Shown here one piece after another: positions 1 through 8,885 of a DNA stretch of 64,000 nt. Position 1 is the first letter of the stretch. The number at the start of each line of letters is the position of its first letter. The notes beneath the pieces were generated by a model. That model made no database searches, was not told the origin of the DNA, and worked only from the letters and a program-made list of their open reading frames with translations. The DNA is from Sanguibacter inulinus (GTDB taxonomy: Bacteria; Actinomycetota; Actinomycetes; Actinomycetales; Cellulomonadaceae), in assembly GCF_013415325.1 (NCBI RefSeq), contig NZ_JACBYE010000005.1, forward strand, positions 62,001 to 126,000, given 5' to 3'. Both the position numbers and the translations under genes were made by a program.

Positions 1-173
1 AGGTCGGTCACGACCTCGGCTTCGGTGCCCCGACGAACGCGGTGACGATCCTCACGGCCGACGGCGAGGCCCTCGGGTCCGCCGAGGGCAGCAAGCGCGA
101 GGTCGCGGCTGCGGTCCTCGACCAGGTCGTCGCGGTGCGCGGAGCCGCAGGCACTTCTGTCTCACACGACTGA
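1..173 (+). CDS. coaBC: CoaBC C-terminal end (phosphopantothenoylcysteine decarboxylase/phosphopantothenate-cysteine ligase), partial
   Basis: Only the last 56 codons are present; the reading frame enters at base 3 and ends at TGA 171-173. The segment contains [11 protein letters not shown] followed by [14 protein letters not shown]. This matches the end of the CoaB ligase domain of CoaBC, where a loop containing an Asn is followed by Ser-Lys and a terminal helix. CoaBC makes 4'-phosphopantetheine in coenzyme A synthesis. CoaBC immediately before metK is a common actinobacterial order, which supports the call. The identification rests on a short tail plus context. Confidence 0.8.
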   Translation, partial: VGHDLGFGAPTNAVTILTADGEALGSAEGSKREVAAAVLDQVVAVRGAAGTSVSHD

Positions 174-203
174 CCTGCTGCACGAGCCCGACCACCTTCC
201 CCG

Positions 204-209
204 TATCCT
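204..209 (+). promoter_or_regulatory. -10 box of a leaderless metK promoter
   Basis: TATCCT lies 7 bases before the metK ATG, and no Shine-Dalgarno sequence is present between them. Transcription starting 6-8 bases after the -10 box would begin at or next to the start codon. No convincing -35 box was found. The same arrangement recurs at fmt, rpe, hisE, parA and others in this window. Confidence 0.5.
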
Positions 210-216
210 GTCCGGC

Positions 217-1410
217 ATGACTGAGTCTCTGCGCCTGTTCACGTCCGAGTCCGTGACCGAAGGACACCCGGACAAGGTGTGCGACCAGATCTCCGACTCC
301 ATCCTGGACGCCCTCCTCGAGCAGGACCCGTCCTCCCGTGTCGCGGTCGAGACTCTCGTGACCACGGGCCTCGTGCACGTGGCCGGCGAGGTGACCACCG
401 AGGCCTACGTCGAGATCCCGCAGATCGTCCGTCAGGTCGTCAAGCAGATCGGCTACACCTCGTCCTCGATCGGCTTCGACGGGGACTCCTGCGGGGTCTC
501 GGTTTCGATCGGCCAGCAGTCGCCGGACATCGCGCAGGGTGTCGACAAGGCTCTTGAGATGCGCGTCGACAGCGGTGAGGTCGACCCCCTCGACGCCCAG
601 GGCGCCGGGGACCAGGGCCTCATGTTCGGCTATGCGACCGACGAGACCGCCACGCTGCTCCCGCTGCCGATCTTCGCCGCCCACCGTCTCGCCGAGCGCC
701 TCGCGCAGGTGCGCAAGGACGGCACGCTCGCCGGTCTGCGTCCTGACGGCAAGACCCAGGTGACCGTCGCCTACGACGGTCAGCAGGCCGTCGCGATCGA
801 CACCGTCGTCCTGTCGACCCAGCACGACCCCGACGTCCGCCAGGACGAGCTGCGCGCAGCCGTCGCTGAGCTCGTCGTCGCCCCGGTCCTGGCCGAGCTC
901 GACCTCTCCTCCGCCGACCACCGGCTCATCGTCAATCCCACCGGGACCTTCGTCGTCGGCGGGCCCAAGGGTGACGCCGGTCTGACCGGACGCAAGATCA
1001 TCGTCGACACCTACGGCGGCATGGCCCGCCACGGCGGCGGCGCCTTCTCCGGCAAGGACCCGTCGAAGGTCGACCGCTCCGCCGCCTACGCCACGCGCTG
1101 GGTCGCGAAGAACGTCGTGGCCGCAGGGCTCGCCCGCCGCTGCGAGGTCCAGGTGGCCTACGCGATCGGCAAGGCGCACCCCGTGGGCCTCTACGTGGAG
1201 ACCTTCGGCACCGAGACCGTCCCGAGCGCACGGTTGGAGGCGGCGATCAAGGAGGTCTTCGACCTGCGTCCAGGCGCGATCGTCCGTGACCTCGACCTCT
1301 TGCGCCCGATCTACGCGCAGACCGCGGCCTACGGTCACTTCGGCCGTGAGCTGCCCGACTTCACCTGGGAGCGGACCGACAGGGTCGCCGACCTCCAGTC
1401 CGCCGTCTGA
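217..1410 (+). CDS. metK: S-adenosylmethionine synthetase
   Basis: 397 aa, normal length for MetK. It condenses methionine and ATP to S-adenosylmethionine, phosphate and pyrophosphate in the cytoplasm. The N-terminal motif EGHPDK carries the catalytic His17. The ATP-binding GAGDQG motif lies at residues 129-134, and the phosphate loop GGGAFSGKD lies near residue 270. The ATG at 217 gives the family-typical N terminus ([17 protein letters not shown]). There is no ribosome-binding site, and a -10 box sits 7 bases upstream, so the mRNA is probably leaderless. The gene lies 43 bases after coaBC. Confidence 0.97.
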   Translation: MTESLRLFTSESVTEGHPDKVCDQISDSILDALLEQDPSSRVAVETLVTTGLVHVAGEVTTEAYVEIPQIVRQVVKQIGYTSSSIGFDGDSCGVSVSIGQQSPDIAQGVDKALEMRVDSGEVDPLDAQGAGDQGLMFGYATDETATLLPLPIFAAHRLAERLAQVRKDGTLAGLRPDGKTQVTVAYDGQQAVAIDTVVLSTQHDPDVRQDELRAAVAELVVAPVLAELDLSSADHRLIVNPTGTFVVGGPKGDAGLTGRKIIVDTYGGMARHGGGAFSGKDPSKVDRSAAYATRWVAKNVVAAGLARRCEVQVAYAIGKAHPVGLYVETFGTETVPSARLEAAIKEVFDLRPGAIVRDLDLLRPIYAQTAAYGHFGRELPDFTWERTDRVADLQSAV

Positions 1411-1510
1411 CGCTCGTCTCCTGAGGCGCAGCAGGACGCGTGCTCGTCCACAGCGCGGTCTCGGCGGTCTCCGTGCACAGGACCCGCGCGCTGGACGAGG
1501 CTGTCGGTCC

Positions 1511-1534
1511 GGTCTCCTAGGGTAGGAGGAGACC
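1511..1534. promoter_or_regulatory. Palindrome in the metK-priA intergenic region
   Basis: GGTCTCCT and AGGAGACC form perfect 8-bp inverted arms separated by AGGGTAGG, 60 bases before the priA start. The centre contains TAGGGT, which could serve as a -10 box. The palindrome may therefore be an operator over the priA promoter or a simple RNA hairpin. Nothing else is evident in the 185-base gap 1411-1595. Confidence 0.3.
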
Positions 1535-1595
1535 TGGTGCCCGAGGCTGTCGTCACGACGTGCCCGGGGAGCCGTAGACGAGACGAAGGAGACGG

Positions 1596-3872
1596 GTGAC
1601 CGCCCAGCCCGAGAGCGAGCAGCAGATGCTGCCAGGCCTCTCTGCGCCCAGGCCGGTCCCGTCGAGGTCGGAGACAGGTCTCGCGCTCGCCACCGACCTG
1701 CCGATCGCGCGGTTGTGCGTCGACGTCGCACCTGCACACCTGGACAGGCTCTTCGACTACACGGTCCCGGCGGCGCTGTCAGACGACGCCCAGCCCGGGG
1801 TCCGGGTCAAGGTGCGCTTCGGCGCTCAAGACGTCGACGGCTACGTCATGGAGCGCGCCGCGAGCACCACGCACACGGGCAACCTGGTCGCGATCCGCAA
1901 GGTCGTCTCACCGCAGCCTGTGCTCACCCCTGAGGTCGCCGACCTCGCGCGCCGGGTCGCGGACTACTACGCGGGCTCGCTGAGCGACGTCCTGCGGCTG
2001 GCTGTGCCGCCGCGGCTCGCCCGCGTCGAGAAGGAGCCGACAGCCCTCGAGACGCGGGTAGCGTCCGGGGCGGAAGGTGAGCCCGGAGCGACTGGCGCGG
2101 AGCCGGACCTGACCGCCCCGGTCCCGACGGCTACGACAGCCGGCAGCGTGACGGCCTGGTCCGTCTACCGCGGCGGTGACGCCTTCCTCGGGCGCCTGCG
2201 GGCAGGGGACTCTCCGCGCGCCGTCTGGACCGCGCTCCCCGGCCAGGGCCGGACGGCCGGGTGGCCGGCGGCGCTGGCGCAGGCGGCTCTCGCGACAGCG
2301 TCCGGCGGCCGGGGCACCGTCGTCGTCCTCCCGGACGCCCACGACGTCGACAGGCTCGCCCAGGCCCTCGTAGAGGCTGGCGTGCCCGGGTGGTCGCCCC
2401 AGCACGCTGCCGAGCAGCCGGAGGCACCCTGCTTCGTCCCGCTGACCGCCGACCTCGGACCGACGCCGCGCTACCGCAACTTCCTCGCCGCCCTGCGCGG
2501 CGAGGCGCAGATCGTCATCGGTACCCGGGCTGCGGCCTTCGCGCCCGTCGCCGACCTCGGGCTCGCCGTGTGCTGGGACGACGTCGACGCCATGCACCAG
2601 GAGCGTCGGGCGCCGTACCCGCACGTGCGTGAGGTCCTCGCGCTGCGGGCCGAGCAGACAGGTTGCGCGGTGCTCGTCGGCGGACTCAGCCGGTCGATCC
2701 ACGCCGAGGCCCTCGTCCGCAGCGGGTGGGCGCGCGAGATCGTCGCCGACCGCCAGACCGTGCGCACCGAGACCCCTCGCGTCGAGGCGCTCACCTCGGT
2801 CGAGGTCGCCCGTGAGGGACCAGCCGGGGCTGCGCGCCTGCCCGGGGCTGCGTGGCAGGCCATCACGAAGGGGCTGCTCGACGGCCCCGTGCTCGTCCAG
2901 GTCCCGCGGGCTGGGTACCTGCCCGTCGTCGCCTGCGTCCGCTGCAGGACGGCTGCCCGCTGCACGGCCTGCAACGGCCCGCTCGCCCTCCACGGAGCGC
3001 ACGCGGTCCCGCAGTGCTCGTGGTGCGGCGCTCTCGCCGGCGGCTGGCGCTGCCCCGAGTGCTCCGCGACAGGCCTCCGGTCGGTCCGGGTCGGCAGCGA
3101 CCGCACCGCTGAAGAGCTCGGCAAGGCCTTCCCGGGTGCCACCGTGCGGGTCTCGGGCGCCCGGTCTGCCTCCGGGATCCTCTCCGAGGTGCCCGACAAG
3201 CCAGCACTCGTGGTCTCGACGCCCGGTGCCGAGCCTGTCGCCCCCTCGGGCTACTCCGTCGGGGTGCTGCTCGACGCAGCGGTCTCGACCAGCCACGTCG
3301 GTCTCTACACCGACCAGGAGGCTCTGCACCGCTGGATCACCGCCGGGGCGCTCGTGCGACCGAGCCGGCTCGGCGGGCGGCTGCTGCTCGTCGGCGACGC
3401 AGCCCCGACCCCCACCAACGCCCTGGTCCGCTGGGACCCTGCGGGCCTGGCCGGACGCGAGCTCGACGAGCGGGCTGAGCTGAGCATGCCCCCGGCCGTC
3501 CGCATCGCGTCGGTCACCGGGGACCGGCACGCCGTGGCGCTCTTCCTCTCCAGGGTGACCCTCCCCGAGGGAGGGTCCGTCCTCGGGCCTGTCGAGCTCC
3601 CCGAGCCCGTCGTGGCCGCCCAGCCCGAGCGCGCGCCGTCGGTCGGCCGCACCGGTCGACCCGCGGTCAGCCGAGCTGTCCAGCCCGGCAGCGGGACCGC
3701 GCGGTCGCGCGCCGGGGGAGGCCTCGAGGCCGAGGTCCGTGCCATCCTGCGTGTCCCGGTCGCCCGAGGGCGCGAGCTCGCCCGCCACCTCGCGGCTGCC
3801 CTCGCCGTCGCGAGCGCCCGCCGAGAGGCTGGGCTCATCACTGTCGTCCTCGACCCCAAGGAGATGCTGTGA
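1596..3872 (+). CDS. priA: Primosomal protein N' (PriA), helicase-dead actinobacterial form
   Basis: 758 aa. PriA recognises stalled forks and reloads the replisome. The N-terminal 3'-DNA-binding domain is seen at about residues 38-130 (VDVAPAHLDRLFDYTVP). Four CxxC pairs that form the two zinc sites are intact: CVRC, CTAC, CSWC and CPEC. The helicase motifs are not. The Walker A region reads LPGQGRTAGW without GKT, and the DEAH region reads WDDVDAMHQERRAPYPHVREV. This matches known actinobacterial PriA proteins that have lost ATPase residues. GTG start at 1596, preceded by GAAGGAGA. Its stop overlaps the start of the next gene by 4 bases. Confidence 0.93.
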   Translation: MTAQPESEQQMLPGLSAPRPVPSRSETGLALATDLPIARLCVDVAPAHLDRLFDYTVPAALSDDAQPGVRVKVRFGAQDVDGYVMERAASTTHTGNLVAIRKVVSPQPVLTPEVADLARRVADYYAGSLSDVLRLAVPPRLARVEKEPTALETRVASGAEGEPGATGAEPDLTAPVPTATTAGSVTAWSVYRGGDAFLGRLRAGDSPRAVWTALPGQGRTAGWPAALAQAALATASGGRGTVVVLPDAHDVDRLAQALVEAGVPGWSPQHAAEQPEAPCFVPLTADLGPTPRYRNFLAALRGEAQIVIGTRAAAFAPVADLGLAVCWDDVDAMHQERRAPYPHVREVLALRAEQTGCAVLVGGLSRSIHAEALVRSGWAREIVADRQTVRTETPRVEALTSVEVAREGPAGAARLPGAAWQAITKGLLDGPVLVQVPRAGYLPVVACVRCRTAARCTACNGPLALHGAHAVPQCSWCGALAGGWRCPECSATGLRSVRVGSDRTAEELGKAFPGATVRVSGARSASGILSEVPDKPALVVSTPGAEPVAPSGYSVGVLLDAAVSTSHVGLYTDQEALHRWITAGALVRPSRLGGRLLLVGDAAPTPTNALVRWDPAGLAGRELDERAELSMPPAVRIASVTGDRHAVALFLSRVTLPEGGSVLGPVELPEPVVAAQPERAPSVGRTGRPAVSRAVQPGSGTARSRAGGGLEAEVRAILRVPVARGRELARHLAAALAVASARREAGLITVVLDPKEML

Positions 3873-4528
3873 CCAGCGCCGAGAGTGCCCCTGAGATCGA
3901 AGCGGTCCGCGTGGTCGAAGCGGTCCCCGTCGTCGACACCGTCCTCTACGACCTGGGCAACGTCCTCGTCGGCTGGGACCCCTACGGACCCTTCGAGGGG
4001 CTCAGCCACGACGAGGTCGACGCGTTCTTCGCCGAGACCGACTTCTTGGCGCGCAACCACGAGCAGGATGCCGGGCGACCGTGGGCCGAGCTCAGGGCCC
4101 TCGTCGAGGAGAGCTGGCCGCAGCACGCCCACCTCGTCGACAGGTACGTGGACGGCTTCGCAGCGAGCCTCACCGGTCCGGTCCCAGGCTCGGCCGAGAT
4201 CGTCGACGAGCTCCTCGCGACGGGCACCAGGCTCTACGGGCTCACCAACTGGTCGGCCGAGCTCTTCCACCACGCCGTCCCCGCGGCCCCGTCGATCGGC
4301 CTGCTCGAGGGGATCGTCGTGTCCGGCGAGGTCGGCCTCGCCAAGCCGGACCCTGAGATCTTCCGGCTGGCGATCGACAGGTTCGCGCTCGACCCGGCAC
4401 GCACGGTGTTCGTCGACGACTCACCTCGCAACGTCGAGGCCGCTCGGAGCGTCGGGCTGCACGCCGTGCACTTCACCTCGGCCGAGGCGCTGCGCCTCGA
4501 GCTCGTCAGGCTGGGGCTGCTGGGCTGA
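3869..4528 (+). CDS. HAD-superfamily phosphatase, YihX-like
   Basis: 219 aa, cytoplasmic. All four haloacid-dehalogenase motifs are visible: YDLGNVLVGWD with nucleophile Asp28 (the DxG variant seen in YihX-type enzymes), LTNWS, the Lys in GLAKPDPEIF, and FVDDSPRNVEAA. These enzymes hydrolyse sugar phosphates or other phosphomonoesters; the substrate cannot be read from sequence. GTG start overlaps the priA stop (GTGA), so translation is probably coupled. The N-terminal 20 residues are rich in Glu/Val and may be unstructured. Confidence 0.85.
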   Translation: MTSAESAPEIEAVRVVEAVPVVDTVLYDLGNVLVGWDPYGPFEGLSHDEVDAFFAETDFLARNHEQDAGRPWAELRALVEESWPQHAHLVDRYVDGFAASLTGPVPGSAEIVDELLATGTRLYGLTNWSAELFHHAVPAAPSIGLLEGIVVSGEVGLAKPDPEIFRLAIDRFALDPARTVFVDDSPRNVEAARSVGLHAVHFTSAEALRLELVRLGLLG

Positions 4529-4601
4529 GGACATGCGAGCCTCAGGCCAGGGCACCCGGCTCCGTGGCCGACCGTGCGTCAGGCCCCTGCTGTCGCCCTC
4601 G

Positions 4602-4607
4602 TAGACT
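4602..4607 (+). promoter_or_regulatory. -10 box of a leaderless fmt promoter
   Basis: TAGACT ends 6 bases before the fmt ATG (4614), with no ribosome-binding site between. It suggests a promoter of fmt-rsmB separate from the priA transcript. Confidence 0.45.
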
Positions 4608-4613
4608 GGGGGC

Positions 4614-5561
4614 ATGCGTCTGCTCTTCGCCGGGACCCCGGCCGTAGCTGTCCCTGCCCTGGAGGCCCTCATCGGGTCGCGGCACGAGGTCGTCGCCGTG
4701 CTGACCCGTGCTGACGCACGGGCAGGGCGCGGACGACAGCTCGTCCCGAGCCCGGTGCGTCAGCGTGCCGAGGAGGCCGGTATCGAGGTCATCACCGACC
4801 GCCCGCGCAGCGAGGGCTTCGTCGAGCGTCTCGAAGCCCTGCAGATCGACTGCGCGCCTGTCGTCGCCTACGGCGAGATCCTGCCGAAGGCCGTCCTCGA
4901 CGTACCCCGCAACGGCTGGGTCAACCTGCACTTCTCGGTCTTGCCCGCCTGGCGCGGTGCGGCGCCCGTCCAGCGGGCCGTCATCGCGGGCGACGAGGTC
5001 ACCGGCGCGACCACCTTCCTCATCGAGGAAGGCCTCGACACCGGACCCGTCCTCGGCACCGCGACCGAGACGATCCGCCGCCGCGACACCTCGGGCGACT
5101 TGCTCGACAGGCTGTCCAGGTCAGGCGCAGGACTGCTCGTCGCGACCCTCGACGCGATCGAGGACGGCCACATGATCCCCGTGCCGCAGCCGACCGACGG
5201 CGTGAGCCTGGCCGCGAAGCTCACCGTCGACGACGCCCGGGTCGTCTGGACCCACCCTGCCCACGCCGTCGACCGTCTGGTGCGCGGCTGCACCCCCGCC
5301 CCCGGGGCCTGGACGACCCTGCCCGACGGTTCCCGTCTCGGTCTCGGCCCGGTGAACCCGCTCGACGAGCCCCTCGAGGTGTCCCTCGCGCCGGGTGAGG
5401 TCCAGGTGACGAAGTCGGCTGTGCGGGTGGGTACGGCGACTGTGCCCGTCGAGCTCGGCGAGGTCCGCCCCGCAGGCAAGAAGCCCATGAACGCCGCCGA
5501 CTGGGCCCGCGGGGCCCGCCTCGGCGACGGTATCCGCCTCGGCCAGGAGGCCTCCGCATGA
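4614..5561 (+). CDS. fmt: Methionyl-tRNA formyltransferase
   Basis: 315 aa. It transfers formyl from 10-formyltetrahydrofolate to Met-tRNAfMet for initiation of translation. The Rossmann start MRLLFAGTP is typical. The catalytic block [16 protein letters not shown] holds the conserved Asn, His and the SLLP-like loop, and [10 protein letters not shown] supplies the catalytic Asp. A C-terminal OB-like domain follows (residues ~205-315). The ATG has a TAGACT box 6 bases upstream and no Shine-Dalgarno sequence. The stop overlaps the rsmB ATG by 4 bases, so the two are coupled; priA-fmt-rsmB-rpe is a widespread bacterial order. Confidence 0.96.
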   Translation: MRLLFAGTPAVAVPALEALIGSRHEVVAVLTRADARAGRGRQLVPSPVRQRAEEAGIEVITDRPRSEGFVERLEALQIDCAPVVAYGEILPKAVLDVPRNGWVNLHFSVLPAWRGAAPVQRAVIAGDEVTGATTFLIEEGLDTGPVLGTATETIRRRDTSGDLLDRLSRSGAGLLVATLDAIEDGHMIPVPQPTDGVSLAAKLTVDDARVVWTHPAHAVDRLVRGCTPAPGAWTTLPDGSRLGLGPVNPLDEPLEVSLAPGEVQVTKSAVRVGTATVPVELGEVRPAGKKPMNAADWARGARLGDGIRLGQEASA

Positions 5562-7111
5562 GCGCCGACGACCGTACCCCGCAGCGCGGCACCGACGACC
5601 GACGCAGCGCTGACGACCGGCGTGGCTCCGACGACCGACGCGACGCCAAGGGTCGCGAGCGCGGCGGCGCTCGTGCCCGCGGAGAGGGCCACCGCGGCTC
5701 GCTCGCCCCGAGCGAGCGCCGCAAGGGCACCGACTCCGCCCGTCTCGTCGCCTTCGACGTGCTGCGCGAGGTCGCCGACTCCGATGCCTACGCCAACCTC
5801 GTGCTGCCGCCGATGCTGCGGTCCCGCAGCATCTCCGGCCGTGATGCCGCCTTCGCGACCGAGCTCGCCTACGGCACGCTGCGGCTGCGCGGTCGCTATG
5901 ACGCGATCATCGCCGAGTGCGTGGACCGCCCTCTCGACAAGATCGACGCCCCGGTCCTCGACGTCCTGCGCCTCGGCGCGCACCAGCTGCTGGGCATGCG
6001 CGTCCCCTCGCACGCGGCTGTCTCGGAGACTGTCGGTCTGGCGCGTGAGCGTGTCGGCGCCGGCAGCGCGCAGTTCGTCAATGCCGTGCTGCGCAAGATC
6101 TCGCGCACCGAGCTCGAAGAGTGGCTCGAGACCGTCGAGGCGGCACAGACGGACGAGATCGCCCGGATGTCTGTGGTCGACAGCCACCCGCAGTGGATCA
6201 CCCGGGCGCTGCGCGACTCGCTCGTGGGTTCGGGGCGTCCCGTTGACGAGCTCGGGTCGCTGCTCGAGGCCGACAACGCGGCTCCTCGGGTGACCCTCGT
6301 CGCCCGTCCTGGTCTGGTCACGCAGGAAGAGCTCGGCGAGCAGGTCGAGTCTCGCCCCGGGCGTCTGACGCCGACCGCGGTGGTGCTCGACGGCAGCGAC
6401 CCGGGCGCTGTGCCTGCGGTCCGCGCCGGGCTCGCCGGGGTGCAGGACGAGGGGAGCCAGCTCGTCACCCTCGCCTTCACCCAGGCGCCTGTCGAGGGGG
6501 CCGACGCTCGCTGGCTCGACATGTGCGCGGGCCCCGGCGGCAAGGCTGCGCTCCTGGCGGCGATCGCCGGGACGCGCGGCGCGCGGGTCGTGGCCAACGA
6601 GGTGCAGCCGCACCGCGCAGACCTCGTCGACCGGGCGCTCGTCGCCGTGCCGGCCGACTCCGTCGAGCGGGTGCAGGTGTGGGACGGTCGTGACATCGGC
6701 GAGCAAGAGCCCGGTGCCTACGACCGCGTCCTCGTCGACGCACCGTGCACGGGGCTGGGGGCGCTGCGCAGGCGTCCCGAGTCGCGCTGGCGCCGTTCGC
6801 CCGCGGACGTCAAGGTGCTCGCCGCGCTCCAGCGGGAGCTGCTCACGTCGGCACTGCACGCCGTCCGCGACGGGGGAGTCGTGGGCTACGTGACGTGCTC
6901 GCCGCACCTCGCCGAGACGCGTGCTGTCGTCTCGGACGTGCTCGCCGCGCTCCCCGAGGGCTCGGTCGAGATGCTCGACGCGCGCGCCCTCGTCACGGAG
7001 ATCGCCGGCACCGACGTCCCGCTCGCCGAGCGCCTCGACGTCCAGCTGTGGCCGCACCTGCACGGCACGGACGCGATGCACCTCACGCTGCTGCGCCGCA
7101 CTGGTCTGTAG
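5558..7111 (+). CDS. rsmB: 16S rRNA m5C967 methyltransferase
   Basis: 517 aa. It methylates cytosine 967 of 16S rRNA using SAM. A NusB-like RNA-binding domain lies at about residues 60-195. SAM-binding motif I is [14 protein letters not shown], and the two conserved cysteines are in [13 protein letters not shown] and TCSPHLAE. The first 50 residues are an extra charged tail with three consecutive 6-residue DDRR repeats (residues 13-30), followed by an Arg/Gly-rich stretch that is probably disordered. Coupled to fmt through ATGA. The stop codon lies inside the first copy of a 16-bp tandem repeat. Confidence 0.95.
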   Translation: MSADDRTPQRGTDDRRSADDRRGSDDRRDAKGRERGGARARGEGHRGSLAPSERRKGTDSARLVAFDVLREVADSDAYANLVLPPMLRSRSISGRDAAFATELAYGTLRLRGRYDAIIAECVDRPLDKIDAPVLDVLRLGAHQLLGMRVPSHAAVSETVGLARERVGAGSAQFVNAVLRKISRTELEEWLETVEAAQTDEIARMSVVDSHPQWITRALRDSLVGSGRPVDELGSLLEADNAAPRVTLVARPGLVTQEELGEQVESRPGRLTPTAVVLDGSDPGAVPAVRAGLAGVQDEGSQLVTLAFTQAPVEGADARWLDMCAGPGGKAALLAAIAGTRGARVVANEVQPHRADLVDRALVAVPADSVERVQVWDGRDIGEQEPGAYDRVLVDAPCTGLGALRRRPESRWRRSPADVKVLAALQRELLTSALHAVRDGGVVGYVTCSPHLAETRAVVSDVLAALPEGSVEMLDARALVTEIAGTDVPLAERLDVQLWPHLHGTDAMHLTLLRRTGL

Positions 7112-7184
7112 ACGACCGGGTCTGTAGACGACCGGGTCTGTAGACGGCCGGGTCTGTGGGCGACCGGGCCTGCAGGTCACCGGG
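7105..7184. repeat. Tandem 16-bp repeat overlapping the rsmB stop
   Basis: Five head-to-tail units of 16 bp start at 7105, 7121, 7137, 7153 and 7169. The first two are identical (TCTGTAGACGACCGGG), the third and fourth have 1 and 2 changes, and the fifth is degenerate. The rsmB stop TAG is part of unit 1. A slippage-generated minisatellite at a gene end is the simplest reading. Confidence 0.85.
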
Positions 7185-7199
7185 CCCGACGGTGACCTG
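7173..7199 (+). terminator. Hairpin after rsmB
   Basis: CAGGTCACCG and CGGTGACCTG pair perfectly over 10 bp with a 7-base loop. There is no T-run, as is common for actinobacterial terminators. It follows rsmB and precedes the separate rpe promoter. Confidence 0.5.
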
Positions 7200-7249
7200 T
7201 GCGGCCTGTCCGGGCTGCTGCTCGGCTGGGATCGTCGTGCTGCACGGCC

Positions 7250-7255
7250 TAGTGT
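7250..7255 (+). promoter_or_regulatory. -10 box of a leaderless rpe promoter
   Basis: TAGTGT ends 7 bases before the ATG at 7263, with no ribosome-binding site. The placement favours 7263 over the GTG at 7254, which lies inside the box. Confidence 0.45.
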
Positions 7256-7262
7256 GGGCCGC

Positions 7263-7925
7263 ATGAGTGCACTCGTCTCACCCAGCATCTTGTCGGCGGA
7301 CTTCACGAACCTCGAGCGTGACCTCCAGGCGATCTCGACCGCCGACTACGCGCACGTCGACGTGATGGACAACCACTTCGTCCCGAACCTCACGCTCGGC
7401 CTGCCTGTCGTCGAGCGGATCGTCCAGGTGTCGCCGATCCCGATCGACGTGCACCTGATGATCGAAGACCCGGACCGCTGGGCACCGGGCTTCGCCGAGG
7501 CCGGCGCGCAGTCGGTGACCTTCCACGCCGAGGCAGCAGCCGCACCGGTCAGGCTCGCCCGCGAGCTGCGCCGTCTCGGGGCGCGCGCCGGGCTCGCACT
7601 CAAGCCGGCGACGCCCGTGGAGCCGTACCTCGACCTGCTCTCGGAGATCGACATGATCCTCGTGATGACCGTCGAGCCCGGCTTCGGCGGCCAGTCCTTC
7701 ATCGAGGGCACGCTCCCGAAGATCCAGCGGGCCCGCCGCGCGATCGGCGAGGCCGACCTCGACGTCTGGCTGCAGGTGGACGGCGGCATCTCGCGCTCGA
7801 CCATCGACCGTGCGGCGGAGGCCGGTGCGAACGTCTTCGTCGCGGGCTCTGCCGTCTACGGAGCCGAGGACATCCCGGCTGAGATCGACACCCTGCGCAC
7901 GATGGCGTCGGCGCACAGGCACTAG
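7263..7925 (+). CDS. rpe: Ribulose-phosphate 3-epimerase
   Basis: 220 aa TIM barrel that interconverts ribulose 5-phosphate and xylulose 5-phosphate in the pentose phosphate pathway. Conserved blocks are PSILSADF near the N terminus, the metal-binding and catalytic [22 protein letters not shown] with the phosphate loop, and QVDGGI with the second catalytic Asp. The ATG at 7263 gives the normal [14 protein letters not shown] start; an in-frame GTG three codons upstream overlaps the presumed -10 box. Its product, together with GTP, feeds riboflavin synthesis, and the rib operon lies just beyond the next gene. Confidence 0.96.
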   Translation: MSALVSPSILSADFTNLERDLQAISTADYAHVDVMDNHFVPNLTLGLPVVERIVQVSPIPIDVHLMIEDPDRWAPGFAEAGAQSVTFHAEAAAAPVRLARELRRLGARAGLALKPATPVEPYLDLLSEIDMILVMTVEPGFGGQSFIEGTLPKIQRARRAIGEADLDVWLQVDGGISRSTIDRAAEAGANVFVAGSAVYGAEDIPAEIDTLRTMASAHRH

Positions 7926-7945
7926 CCGCGCAGCGGCCGCCTCAC

Positions 7946-8536
7946 CTACGCCTCGACCCCGACCTCGAAGATCGTCTCGAGTCCGTCCTCCTCGTCCCAC
8001 TGCTCGCCGGTGACGACGAGGCCGTGCGCCTCGACGAGCAACCTAGAGGCCTCGTTGTCAGGGCTGACGGTCGCACGTAGCGTCCGCACGTCCGGTTCAC
8101 GGCGTGCGACGTCGAGGAGGATGCGCAGGGCAGCGCGGGCGTGGCCTCTCCGGCGGCGCGCTGGGTCGACCTCGTAGCCGACCTCGACGGTGCCGCTCTC
8201 CGGGGCGCCGTGGAAGCCGGCTCGTCCGACGACCTCGCCCGCCGGGGTGACCAGCAGCCGCGTCACCCAGGCCGCGTCCGAGGGCGTGCGAGCGAGCTGG
8301 CGACTGCGGTAAGCCCAGACTCGTCGACACTCCGGGCTCACGAGGAACGGGGTCAGGCGCAGGCCGTCGCCGACGGCGTCCTGGGCTGTCGCGAGATCGC
8401 CGGCCGCGAGGGCGTCGACGGCGTCGGTCGGCAGCCGGACGAGCCGGGTCCCGGACGCGCCGGGCACGTCGGCGGTCCAGACGGGGGAGCGATGCGGTCT
8501 GTCGTCCTGGCTGAGGGCTGTGCTGTCGTCGGGCAT
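7946..8536 (-). CDS. GNAT-family N-acetyltransferase
   Basis: 196 aa. It looks like a RimJ/RimL-type acetyltransferase. The acetyl-CoA-binding segment is VGYEVDPARRRRGHARAALRILLD (Q/RxxGxG/A variant) near residues 125-148, and SPDNEASRLLVEAHGL is the usual next element. Substrate unknown; these proteins acetylate ribosomal protein N termini or small amines. The ATG at 8536 has GGAGCAGG 7 bases upstream. The frame stays open further 5', but that part overlaps the riboswitch region on the other strand and is not coding. Convergent with rpe, with only 20 bases between them. Confidence 0.82.
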   Translation of the reverse strand: MPDDSTALSQDDRPHRSPVWTADVPGASGTRLVRLPTDAVDALAAGDLATAQDAVGDGLRLTPFLVSPECRRVWAYRSRQLARTPSDAAWVTRLLVTPAGEVVGRAGFHGAPESGTVEVGYEVDPARRRRGHARAALRILLDVARREPDVRTLRATVSPDNEASRLLVEAHGLVVTGEQWDEEDGLETIFEVGVEA

Positions 8537-8644
8537 CGGCTCATCCTGCTCCGAGGGTGAGGTCCCTGGCCAGGGAATTGCGCCGCGGGCAGACGACCCA
8601 GACGACTGTCCGGGGCTCGTGGCATAGTGGACCCCAGCAAGTAC

Positions 8645-8768
8645 ACGTGCTCTGGGGTCGGTGAAAATCCGAGCCGGCGGTAACAGTCCGCGACCCGCAC
8701 CTCGGTGCGGTTGATCTGGTGCAACTCCAGGACCGACGGTCAAAGTCCGGATGGGAAGAGTCTCGTGG
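8645..8768 (+). promoter_or_regulatory. FMN riboswitch (RFN element)
   Basis: The aptamer core is clear: GGTCGGTGAAAATCCGAGCC, then GGCGGTAACAGTCCGCGACC, a hairpin CCGCACCTCGGTGCGG, then GATCTGGTGCAACTCCAGGA, CCGACGGTCAAAGTCCGGAT and GGGAAGAG. Order and conserved bases match the RFN family that binds flavin mononucleotide and shuts off riboflavin genes. It lies directly upstream of ribD; the expression platform should lie between 8769 and 8885. A CATAGT box just upstream could be its promoter. Confidence 0.95.
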
Positions 8769-8885
8769 CGGTGCGCCGGTGTCTCACGACGCCTCAGGCG
8801 CACCGTGATGTCGTGCACCCTCCGGGGGCACGCTCGTCCTGCCCCGGAGCGCGTCCGCACCGACAGGCAGAGACAGGCGACTTCC

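Noticed and set aside
174-216. SAM riboswitch before metK
   Set aside because: Only 43 bases separate coaBC from metK, which is too short for a known SAM aptamer.
4868-7306. 812-codon minus-strand frame across fmt-rsmB
   Set aside because: Opposite two coupled housekeeping genes; no start signal or domain.
8751-8885. Upstream ATG starts for ribD
   Set aside because: The ATG at 8751 is part of the FMN aptamer (GGATGGG), and 8808 lies in the presumed expression platform; the added residues are not family-like.
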